In this document: one piece after another, positions 11,601-22,451 of the stretch
Layout of the letters: each line of letters opens with the position of its first letter
How positions within the stretch are numbered: the first letter of the stretch is position 1
Assembly (NCBI GenBank): GCA_023053545.1
Contig: JAKZAN010000100.1
Location: 41,491 to 105,490, forward strand
Origin: Lepidurus packardi
Lineage: Eukaryota > Arthropoda > Branchiopoda > Notostraca > Triopsidae
Direction: 5' to 3'
Length of the DNA: 64,000 bases
Notes under the pieces: generated by a model
The model's input: only the letters and a program-made list of their open reading frames with translations
Databases searched by the model: none
Told to the model about the DNA's origin: nothing
Translations under genes and position numbers: made by a program

Positions 11601-14600
11601 CTGTTTACACCGGTGTAAACCAGTTTATAAACTAGCTTAAACCAGTTTAGACCTGTGTAAACCAGTTTAAACCAGTTTGAACTAGTATAAACAAGTTTAA
11701 ACCAGTGTAAAACAGTTAATAAACTAGTTTAAACCAGTGAATACCTGTTTAGGCCTGGTTTAAACCAATTTAAGCCAGTTTAAGCCAGTTAAAAACGTTT
11801 TAAACCAGTTTATAAACTAGTTAAAACAAGTTTAGACCTGTTAAAAAAATTTCAACCAGTTTGAACTAGTATAAACCAGTTTAAACCTTTGTAAACCAGT
11901 TTATACCAGTTAAAACCAGTTTAGACCTGTTTACACCGGTATAAACCAGTTTATAATCTGGTTTTGACCAGTTTAAACCAGATTAAGCCAGTTTTAACCG
12001 GCTTAAACCAGTTTGAACTAGTATAAACCAGTTTAAACCAGTTTAGACCTGTGTAAACCAGTTTATACCATTTAGAACCAGTTTAGACCTGTTTACACCG
12101 GTATAAACCAGTTTATAAACTAGCTTAAACCAGTTTAGACCTGTGTAAACCAGTTTAAACCAGTTTGAACTAGTGTAAACAAGTTTAAACCAGTGTAACA
12201 CAGTCAATAAACTAGTTTAAACCAGTTTAGACCTCTTAAAAAAATTTCAACCAGTTTGAACTAGTATAAACCAGTTTAAACCAGTTTAGACCTGTGTAAA
12301 CCAGTTTATACCAGTTAAAACCAGTTTAGACCTGTTTACACCGGTATAAACCAGTTTATAATCTAGTTTTGACCAGTTTAAACCAGATTAAGCCAGATTT
12401 AAGCGGTTTAAACCAGTTTGAACTAGTATAAACCAGTCTATAAACTACCTTAAACCAGTTTAGACATGAGTAAACCAGTTTTGACATGAGTAGACCAGTC
12501 TAAACCAGTTTGAACTAGTATAAACCAGTTTAAACCAGTTTAGACCTGTGTAAACCAGTTTATGCCATTTAGAACCAGTTTAGACCTGTTTACAAAGGTA
12601 TAAACCAGTTTATAAACTAGCTTAAACCAGTTTAGACCTGTGTAAACCAGTTTAAACCAGTTTGAACTAGTATAAACAAGTTTAAGCCAGTGTAAAACAG
12701 TTAATAAACTAGTTTAAACCAGTGAAGACCTGTTTAGGCCTGGTTTAAACCAGTTTAAGCCAGTTTAAGCCAGTTAAAAACGTTTTAAACCAGTTTATAA
12801 ACTAGTTAAAACAAGTTTAGACCTGTTAAAAAAATTTCAACCAGTTTGAACTAGTATAAACCAGTTTAAACCTTTGTAAACCAGTTTATACCAGTTAAAA
12901 CCAGTTTAGACCTGTTTACACCGGTATAAACCAGTTTATAATCTGGTTTTGACCAGTTTAAACCAGATTAAGCCAGTTTTAACCGGCTTAAACCAGTTTG
13001 AACTAGTATAAACCAGTTTAAACCAGTTTAGACCTGTGTTAACCAGTTTATACCATTAAGAACCAGTTTAAACCTGTTTACACCGGTATAAACCAGTTTA
13101 TAAACTAGCTTAAACCAGTTTAGACCTGTGTAAACCAGTTTAAACCAGTTTGGACTAGTATAAACAAGTTTAAACCAGTGTAACACAGTTAATAAACTAG
13201 TTTAAACCAGTTTAGACCTGTTAAAAAAATTTAAACCAGTTTGAACTAGTTTATACCAGTTAAAACCAGTTTAGACCTGTTTACACCGGTATAAACCAGT
13301 TTATAATCTAGTTTTAACCAGTTTAAACCAGATTAAGCCAGTTTTAACCGGTTTAAACCAGTTTGAACTAGTATAAACCAGTTTATAAACTACGTTAAAC
13401 CAGTTTAGACATGAGTAAACCAGTTTAGACATGAGTAGACCAGTTTAAACCAGTTTGAACTAGTATAAACCAGGTTAAACCAGTGTAAAACAGTAAATAA
13501 ACTAGTTTAAACCAGTTTAGACCTTTTTAGGCCTGGTTTAAACCAGTTTAAGCCAGTTAAAAACGGTTTAAACCAGTTTATAAACTAGCTTAAACAAGCT
13601 TAGACCTGTTAACAAAAATTTAAACCAGTTTGAACTAGTATAAACCAGTATAAACCAGTTTAGACCTGTGTAAACCAGTTTATACCATTTAGAACCAGTT
13701 TAGACCTGTTTTAGCCGGTATAAACCAGTTTATGAACTAGCTTAAACCAGTTTAGACCTGTTTACACCGGTATAAACCAGTTTATGAACTCGCTTAAACC
13801 AGTTTAGACCTGTGTAAACCAGTTTAAACCAGTTAGAACTAGTATAAACAAGTTTAAACCAGTGTAAAACAGTTAATAAACTAGTTTAAACCAGTTTAGA
13901 CCTGTTTAGGCCTGGTTTAAACCAATTTAAGCCAGTTAAAAACGTTTTAAACCAGTTTATAAACTAGTTTGAACAAGTTTAGACCTGTTAAAAAAATTTC
14001 AACCAGTTTGAACTAGTATCAACCAGTTTAAACCAGTTTAGACCTGTGTATACCAGTTTAGACCTGTTTACACCGGTATAAACCAGTTTATAATCTAGTT
14101 TTGACCAGTTTAAACCAGATTAAGCCAGTTTTAACCGGTTTAAACCAGTTTGAACTAGTATAAACCAGTTTACACCAGTTTAGACCTGTGTAAACCAGTT
14201 TATACCATTTAGAACCAGTTTGGACCTGTTTACACCGGTGTAAACCAGTTTATAAACTAGCTGAAACCAGTTTAGACCTGTGTAAACCAGTTTAAACCAG
14301 TTTGAACTAGTATAAACAAGTTTAAACCAGTGTAACACAGTTAATAAACTAGTTTAAACCAGTTTAGACCTGTTAAAAAAATTTCAACCAGTTTGAACTA
14401 GTATAAACCAGTTTAAACCAATTTAGACCTGTGTAAACCAGTTTATACCAGTTAAAACCAGTTTAGACCTGTTTACACCGGTATAAACCAGTTTGTAATC
14501 TAGTTTTGACCAGTTTAAACCAGATTAAGCCAGTTTTAACCGGTTTAAACCAGTTTGAACTAGTATAAACCAGTCTATAAACTACCTTAAACCAGTTTAG

Positions 14601-17409
14601 ACATGAGTAAACCAGTTTTGACATGAGTAGACCAGTCTAAACCAGTTTGAACTAGTATAAACCAGTTTAAACCAGTTTAGACCTGTGTTAACCAGTTTAT
14701 ACCATTAAGAACCAGTTTAGACCTGTTTACACCGGTATAAACCAGTTTATAAACTAGCTTAAACCAGTTTAGACCTGTGTAAACCAGTTTAAACCAGTTT
14801 GAACTAGTATAAACAAGTTTAAACCAGTGTAACACAGTTAATAAACTAGTTTAAACCAGTTTAGACCTGTTAAAAAAATTTAAACCAGTTTGAACTAGTT
14901 TATACCAGTTAAAACCAGTTTAGACCTGTTTACACCGGTATAAACCAGTTTATAATCTAGTTTTAACCAGTTTAAACCAGATTAAGCCAGTTTTAACCGG
15001 TTTAAACCAGTTTGAACTAGTATAAACCAGTTTATAAACTACGTTAAACCAGTTTAGACATGAGTAAACCAGTTTAGACATGAGTAGACCAGTTTAAACC
15101 AGTTTGAACTAGTATAAACCAGGTTAAACCAGTGTAAAACAGTAAATAAACTAGTTTAAACCAGTTTAGACCTTTTTAGGCCTGGTTTAAACCAGTTTAA
15201 GCCAGTTAAAAACGGTTTAAACCAGTTTATAAACTAGCTTAAACAAGCTTAGACCTGTTAACAAAAATTTAAACCAGTTTGAACTAGTATAAACCAGTAT
15301 AAACCAGTTTAGACCTGTGTAAACCAGTTTATACCATTTAGAACCAGTTTAGACCTGTTTTAGCCGGTATAAACCAGTTTATGAACTAGCTTAAACCAGT
15401 TTAGACCTGTTTACACCGGTATAAACCAGTTTATGAACTCGCTTAAACCAGTTTAGACCTGTGTAAACCAGTTTAAACCAGTTAGAACTAGTATAAACAA
15501 GTTTAAACCAGTGTAAAACAGTTAATAAACTAGTTTAAACCAGTTTAGACCTGTTTAGGCCTGGTTTAAACCAATTTAAGCCAGTTAAAAACGTTTTAAA
15601 CCAGTTTATAAACTAGTTTGAACAAGTTTAGACCTGTTAAAAAAATTTCAACCAGTTTGAACTAGTATCAACCAGTTTAAACCAGTTTAGACCTGTGTAT
15701 ACCAGTTTAGACCTGTTTACACCGGTATAAACCAGTTTATAATCTAGTTTTGACCAGTTTAAACCAGATTAAGCCAGTTTTAACCGGTTTAAACCAGTTT
15801 GAACTAGTATAAACCAGTTTACACCAGTTTAGACCTGTGTAAACCAGTTTATACCATTTAGAACCAGTTTGGACCTGTTTACACCGGTGTAAACCAGTTT
15901 ATAAACTAGCTGAAACCAGTTTAGACCTGTGTAAACCAGTTTAAACCAGTTTGAACTAGTATAAACAAGTTTAAACCAGTGTAACACAGTTAATAAACTA
16001 GTTTAAACCAGTTTAGACCTGTTAAAAAAATTTCAACCAGTTTGAACTAGTATAAACCAGTTTAAACCAATTTAGACCTGTGTAAACCAGTTTATACCAG
16101 TTAAAACCAGTTTAGACCTGTTTACACCGGTATAAACCAGTTTGTAATCTAGTTTTGACCAGTTTAAACCAGATTAAGCCAGTTTTAACCGGTTTAAACC
16201 AGTTTGAACTAGTATAAACCAGTCTATAAACTACCTTAAACCAGTTTAGACATGAGTAAACCAGTTTTGACATGAGTAGACCAGTCTAAACCAGTTTGAA
16301 CTAGTATAAACCAGTTTAAACCAGTTTAGACCTGTGTAAACCAGTTTATGCCATTTAGAACCAGTTTAGACCTGTTTACAAAGGTATAAACCAGTTTATA
16401 AACTAGCTTAAACCAGTTTAGACCTGTGTAAACCAGTTTAAACCAGTTTGAACTAGTATAAACAAGTTTAAACCAGTGTAACACAGTTAATATACTAGTT
16501 TAAACCAGTTTAGACCTGTTAAAAAAATTAAAACCAGTTTGAACTAGTTTATACCAGTTAAAACCAGTTTAGACCTGTTTACACCGGTATAAACCAGTTT
16601 ATAATCTAGTTTTAACCAGTTTAAACCAGATTAAGCCAGTTTTAACCGGTTTAAACCAGTTTGAACTAGTATAAACCAGTTTATAAGCTACGTTAAACCA
16701 GTTTAGACATGAGTAAACCAGTTTAGACATGAGTAGACCAGTTTAAACCAGTTTGAACTAGTATAAACCAGGTTAAACCAGTGTAAAACAGTTAATAAAC
16801 TAGTTTAAACCAGTTTAGACCTTTTTAGGCCTGGTTTAAGGCAGTTTAAGCCAGTTAAAAACGGTTTAAACCAGTTTATAAACTAGCTTAAACAAGCTTA
16901 GACCTGTTAAAAAAAATTTAAACCAGTTTGAACTAGTATAAACCAGTATAAACCAGTTTAGACCTGTGTAAACCAGTTTATACCATTTAGAACCAGTTTA
17001 GACCTGTTTACACCGGTATAAACCAGTTTATGAACTAGCTTAAACCAGTTTAGACCTGTTTACACCGGTATAAACCAGTTTATGAACTCGCTTAGACCAG
17101 TTTAGACCTGTGTTAACCAGTTTAAACCAGTTTGAACTAGTATAAACAAGTTTAAACCAGTGTAAAACAGTTAATAAACTAGTTTAAACCAGTTTAGACC
17201 TGTTTAGGCCTAGCTTAAACCAGTTTAAGCCAGTTAAAAGCGTTTTAAACCAGTTTATAAACGAGTTTGAACAAGTTTAGACCTGTTAAAAAAATTTCAA
17301 CCAGTTTGAACTAGTATCAACCAGTTTAAACCAGTTTAGACCTGTGTAAACCAGTTTATACCAGTTAAAACCAGTTTAGACCTCTTTACACCGGTATAAA
17401 CCAGTTTAT
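8695..17409. repeat. Satellite A array, second block
   Basis: These 8.7 kb of satellite A contain no gene. The first 8 bp are the right TSD of NLR-A1. A higher-order tandem duplication is readable: rare variants TACCATTAAG (13051 and 14700) and TAGCCGGTA (13712 and 15361) both recur at 1649 bp, so about 13040-14690 and 14690-16300 are consecutive near-identical units. From about 16480 to the end the block is paralogous to the satellite before NLR-A1. Confidence 0.95.
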
Positions 17410-17794
17410 GGTGGACGACGGGTCGACGACTAGTGAAGACGTGTCACCCATCTCTCTCCTAAAAAGTCAATTTTTCACCTCAAATCCTGTTACTTTTGTT
17501 CTGTGTTACAGTTTAAATGAAAGTGCTTAAAACCCTTGTTCGTTTGGTGATTAAATTGAACTTATTACCTATTGCCTCCATTGACAATTACCCCTAAAAG
17601 TGACACCATGTGACACACCCTACAATCAGTTTCCTTACCGCTCCTTAAAGGGTCTGGTTCCTTACCACGACGATAAAGTAATACTCAGTTATCTAAACTA
17701 ATAACTTCGTTTTTGTTAAGTTTGTTGCTTAACGTTGTGTTAAAAGTGTTAGCCACGTTAAACGTCCGCCCATATTGGTTCAGGAATTTCCCCC
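17410..17794 (+). promoter_or_regulatory. 5' UTR of NLR-A2 (probable internal promoter region)
   Basis: This matches 1212-1596 with a few substitutions. No coding sequence is visible. Promoter function is expected from the element class and is not proven by a motif. Confidence 0.5.
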
Positions 17795-19128
17795 ATGGAA
17801 GGTGCAGCAGCACTGCCGACTCCGAAAACTGGCCCAGCGGAAAAAAGAAAAACTACTGAAAAAGACAACTCAATGGAATACACCGATGCTTCGATTTGTA
17901 CAATCTACGGAAACGAATTTGAAAATGATCAAACCTCCTCGAATTCATGTCCAAGCCGTCAAAATTCGTTAAAACGCGCCCGGTTACACTCCCCCAGGGC
18001 TCAACTCTCGTTTCGAAAACGCTCCCACTCGATTAGCAGCGTAGTACCGTCTCAAACAGAAATCATAGCCTACACATTGCAAGCCATGATGGAAACCCAA
18101 GTTCTGCTTACAGAGCAAGTTAAAAATCTAACCGGAATCGTTCTCAAACTTGAAACCAAACTCGAAACAAGAGCTGAAGCTAGACCTGAAAACGTACTCA
18201 ATGCCACCGAGCCACGACAAGAGGAAAAAAAACAGGAAGAAAATGGATGGCTGCTTGTCACCAGAAGACACCGACCTAAACAACCCAAGACTCAAAACAA
18301 CGGAAAGGAGAATACCATCCCCTTGCCTGAAACTCTTCCCCAGAACAAACTCCTAACATTAGCTCAATCAACGCTGAAAAAGCCGTGACTCTTTTCATCC
18401 GTCAGCAGGACGCCGAAAAACGTAAAAAGCAGTACACCAAAAGAGAGCTCCTATCCTTAATCGACTCTGATATTAAAGCCTTTGATAGCCAAGCACCTCG
18501 CCCAATCCTGGTGAGAAAAAAGATGCAAGGAGATCTAATCCTCACATACAAAAACAAACCTGAAAAAGAAGAATCCGCAAAAATTTTGGACGGAAAATTT
18601 CTCTGTCAACTTGGAATGATATAGGTCGTCACTATCCAACCTAAGCTAAAAGTAGCAATTCATCTGCTCCCGAAAGATGTCTCAAGAGAAGAAATTTGGG
18701 AACACCTTTCAGAAAAGAACTCAAGTCTCAATATCACTTTTAAACCTGATCAAGTTTCATGGATCAACGAGGACAATGGCAAAAAACACGGCTCCATCCT
18801 CTATACTTGCTCGTCAGAAACGGAAAAAAACATCCTTACAAGTCGCGGAACTCTGCTTGCCTTCAACCGTACAGTACAAGTGGAAAGCTCTCGACCGCCC
18901 TCAATCCTCCAATGCTTTAAATGCCAAAAATACGGGCACACTTCCTTCAACTGTCAAAGCATTACCTCCAAATGCGCCAAGTGTGGCACAATAATACATG
19001 AAACTAAAAACTGCGACAACACCTTCTTGAAATGTGTCAACTGCGGAGGCAAACACGCAGCCTTTGATAAGAACTGCCCAACCCGAATTGCTGCCATTAA
19101 AGAAGCCCAATCCGCTAAAAAAGCATGA
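17795..19128 (+). pseudogene. ORF1 (zinc-knuckle gag-like protein), broken, NLR-A2
   Basis: The structure is the same as the NLR-A1 ORF1. The ATG at 17795 opens 197 residues and stops at 18386-18388. Homology continues in the -1 frame from about 18350. An in-frame TAG lies at 18622-18624, and the frame then stays open through three zinc knuckles (18907-19078) to the TGA at 19126-19128. NLR-B reads straight through the position of the TAG, which argues for a nonsense mutation. The A5 run just before the first stop would restore the frame if it had one more A. The intact protein would be about 444 residues. Confidence 0.9.
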
Positions 19129-22100
19129 AACCGACAAGAATCGTGATCCAAAATATAAGAAAGAGCTATGACCAACTTCAAGAATTAACACGACAAGCTC
19201 AGAAAGAAGATATAGATACCGTGATAGTACTGGAACCTCCGCAAAACTTAACAATCAATCAACTTTCAGGATACTCCATCTCTCGATCTCGGCTAGAATA
19301 CCAAGGAATAGCGCTACTCACTACTCAATCAGCTTCATACTAGAAATATCCCAATTATCCGTGGTAATAAAAATACAATCTCTCAACTCGTCACCTATAC
19401 TTGTTATCGCACTTTACAGAAGATCCAATGAAAATTTAGAAACTCTGCTTCAAAACTTGTGGGAAAAATTCCATAAAACTACATCAAATATCATCATAAC
19501 CGGGGACTTTAACGCTCATCATTGGTCATGGGAAGCTAAAAAATCAGACTTGCCTGGAATACAACTGTACGACTTTACGACAAAACACGGCATGGAACTG
19601 CTAAACACCTGGAACCGCCACACATTTCACAACAAACGAGGACACCAATCGACACTAGACTTAACTTATGCTTCCTTGACGCTTCTACCTCATGTTTACT
19701 TAAAAATTCTTGACGACGAAGACTATTATAATGAATCCGATCACTCCGCTGTAATAATTGATCTCCCAAATGCCAAAGCTAAATTTAACTCCACCATGTG
19801 GTCTTACTCAAAAGTCAACTGGGATAAAATCCGTTCAAAAACAAAAGAGCTTCTTGACACACGCTCGTCCTGGATAAACTTGGAAAACAATGATGCTATT
19901 GACCTTGCCGTTGGCTCTTTGACATCGACTATCCAAGAAATAATATCGAAGCATGTACCTAAAAGAGCCCTGAAAAACTCAAACCCCTGGTGGAATTCAG
20001 ACCTTAACTCCCTTAGAAAAGCAGCAGCTAAAGCACTTAAAAAGTTCAAAAACACTGGATTACAAGATGAAACGAATTGGAAAGTTGCAAGAAACCTATA
20101 TCGCGCCAAAACAAGAAAATATAGAGAAGAGTATTGGCTAAACAAAATAAAAGAACCACACAACAAAACATTATGGGCTTTTAATAATAACCTAAAGAAC
20201 AAGGAAAAAAACTTACTCCAACACGTTTTACAAGAAGACGGGAACAACTTTCCGGATGAAATCACCAAACTAAACTATGCGGCAGAAAAACTCTTAGGAG
20301 GCACAAGAGATTCAAACCCCTCCTCCAAATCTAAAATACGTCGAATAAATTACAACTTCGGTAAAGACGACGAAATCACAGCAGAAGACCTCTCATCAAT
20401 CATCACTGAGCTACAACCCATGAAAGCAGCTGGAAAAGACGACATTCAGCCTATAATAATAAAAGAACTATGGAACATACTAAAAGAACCTATGATTAAC
20501 ATATACAACGCCTCGATTCGTCTGAGTTATTACCCAAAAGACTGGAAGATGGCTAAAGTGCTAATTCTACCCAAACCACACAAACCAAGTTACGAATCTA
20601 TGCGGAGTTTCCGCCCAATCTCTCTTCTCCCAGTACTGGGCAAGATATTGGAAAAAGCCATGACTCGCAAACTAACGAAATTACTCGATGACAATAAAAT
20701 CCTGTCAGGAAATCAATGGGGATTTCGACGAAATCGGTCTACCACAGACGCCCTAATCCGACTATCCAACGCTGGCCTTAAAGCCTTTGATAAAGGGAAA
20801 GTACTAACAGCATTATTCCTAGATATAAGTGGAGCATTTGACAATGTTCATCACCAAAAATTGATTAATGAGCTCCGAAAAATAAAAACCCCCAAAGTAC
20901 TACTCAATTGGATCACTAGCTTCTTGGAAAACCGCACCGCCTATACCATCTATAGAGAAACGCATAGTTTGCTCTACCAAATTACAAACGGCGTTCCCCA
21001 AGGGTCCCCACGTTCTCCTCTCCTCTTCTTAATTTACATTAATGGATGTTTCACAACAATCAAACGCAAGAGGATAGAGATCCAGGCCTTTGCTGATGAC
21101 CTAATATTATTCACCTCCAGCAAATCGAGTAATCAAAACACCAAACTACTGGCTAACAACATTTCAGCATTAGAAAAATGGGGCATTAGACTAAATCTCC
21201 GATTTGCTAAAGAAAAAACCGAACTCGTCCACTTCCATCGCAAAAGACAAGCCGAAGAAGCAACACTGACTTGGGGTCAAACCACCATCGTACCCAAAAC
21301 TTCATCAAGATATCTGGGCCTCTACCTTGATCACCGACTAAATTGGTCTACTCACGTTTCACACATTGCTAACCAATGCAACAGCTCCCTATTACGTATG
21401 ATAAAAATCGCTAAATGGTGCAAATCAATATCATCCAAGCAATTAAAAACCTTATTTCAAGCCACAATAGTTAGTAAATTTTTATATGGATACCCAGCAT
21501 GGTGCAATATATCGAAAGCTAAACTGAAACCACTTCAACAACTTTACCGTAAAGGCTTATTAACTATATCCGGTGCCCTCAAAACAACACCCTCTGCAGC
21601 AATTGAAGTCGACGTGGGACTCCCACCACCGGATCTTGCCTTGAAGAAATCTCTTCTCAACCATTATGCCTCAAAAATCTGGAACGTGTGGCCTACGAAA
21701 CCTGAACCCGCAAAGCATATAAGCTACACCTCCTATTCTGAAAGAGCAAGAAACCTCCTCTCTAGCGCTTGGCCATCTCCTCCTGATTCATTAAAAGTAG
21801 CGCGCATTTGGATCTCCAAGTTTTTACTTATTACTTGGTGTCAAGACTGGAACAAGTTCCATTACGCTACCAAAGATCTAAAAGCCAGTCCAGACAAAAA
21901 ATCTATCGTTGATTCAAAACTGCCCAAAAGCATATTATCCACGATAATCCAATTGCGCACAAACCACTTCCCCTGCCGCTCATATTTAAAGCGAATTAAA
22001 AAGATCGATGACGATACCTGCATTTGTCGATCTCAGATGAAACAAGATGTTCCACATCTGCTATTTCATTGTACGAGACTTAATCATGAAAGAGCAAAAT

Positions 22101-22222
22101 TACTAAGAGAGCTCAGCAAATTAAAGATTCATTTTACTTCCGAAAACTTTTTATGCAACCCCAAATGCTTTCCAGCCCTCGCCAGTTTTGGCAATAACAT
22201 GAAAGAATTGTCTAAAATATAA
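19125..22222 (+). pseudogene. ORF2 endonuclease/reverse transcriptase with 7-bp deletion, NLR-A2
   Basis: The ATG at 19125 overlaps the ORF1 stop (ATGA). The frame is open for 72 residues and then hits TAG at 19341-19343, because 7 bp present in NLR-A1 (about 3141-3147) are missing. The loss lies between two ATAC repeats, which suggests slippage. From 19361 the frame is open to 22222 and carries GDFNAHH, ESDH, LFLDISGAFD, NGVPQGSP, FADD and the C-terminal C-X-C-X9-H-X4-C motif. Without the deletion the protein would be about 1,034 residues, typical for a non-LTR ORF2 with APE and RT but no RNase H. This is the best template in the window for the family's complete ORF2 C-terminus. Confidence 0.93.
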
Positions 22223-22451
22223 ATCACCCAGTATATGTATACATACTCATACCCTTTACCCCTTCCCTCCCCGCACCTTACCTCCCTTTTAAAACGGTGG
22301 TACAAGCCACCCTCTAGTCCCCCTTCCCTTCTGTCTCCCTATTTTTAATTGATAAAACGAACTGTGATAGCACAAATGAAACATGTACTACTGAGAACCC
22401 AGTAACAGGCTTCGGCCTAAACTGGTAATAAATTAAAAATAAAAAAAAAAA
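22223..22451 (+). other. 3' UTR and poly(A) tail of NLR-A2
   Basis: This 229-bp tail has a pyrimidine-rich middle, a 12-nt palindrome TATGTATACATA at 22234-22245, the two-tier hairpin, and an A11 end followed by the TSD. Confidence 0.85.
22399..22425 (+). promoter_or_regulatory. Two-tier 3' hairpin, NLR-A2
   Basis: The outer stem is CCAGT/ACTGG, the inner stem AGGC/GCCT, and the loop a TTCG tetraloop of the stable C-UUCG-G type. The total is 27 nt, about 14 nt before the terminal A-run. It is identical to NLR-A1 and covaries with NLR-B. Confidence 0.72.

Larger units (their letters stand above)
17410..22451 (+). mobile_element. NLR-A2: full-length non-LTR retrotransposon copy
   Basis: This 5,042-bp element is colinear with NLR-A1 but lacks the inverted block, so it shows the family's normal layout: 385 bp 5' UTR, ORF1, ORF2, 229 bp 3' UTR and poly(A). 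It is flanked by CAGTTTAT at 17402-17409 and 22452-22459. It is inactive: ORF1 shares the frameshift and TAG of NLR-A1, and ORF2 has its own 7-bp deletion. It belongs to the R1/Jockey/I-like APE group by motif order; there is no RNase H motif after the RT that I can recognise. Confidence 0.95.

Noticed and set aside
22234..22245. 12-nt palindrome TATGTATACATA in the NLR-A 3' UTR
   Set aside because: It is a short AT-rich palindrome with no counterpart at the equivalent place in NLR-B; chance is sufficient.
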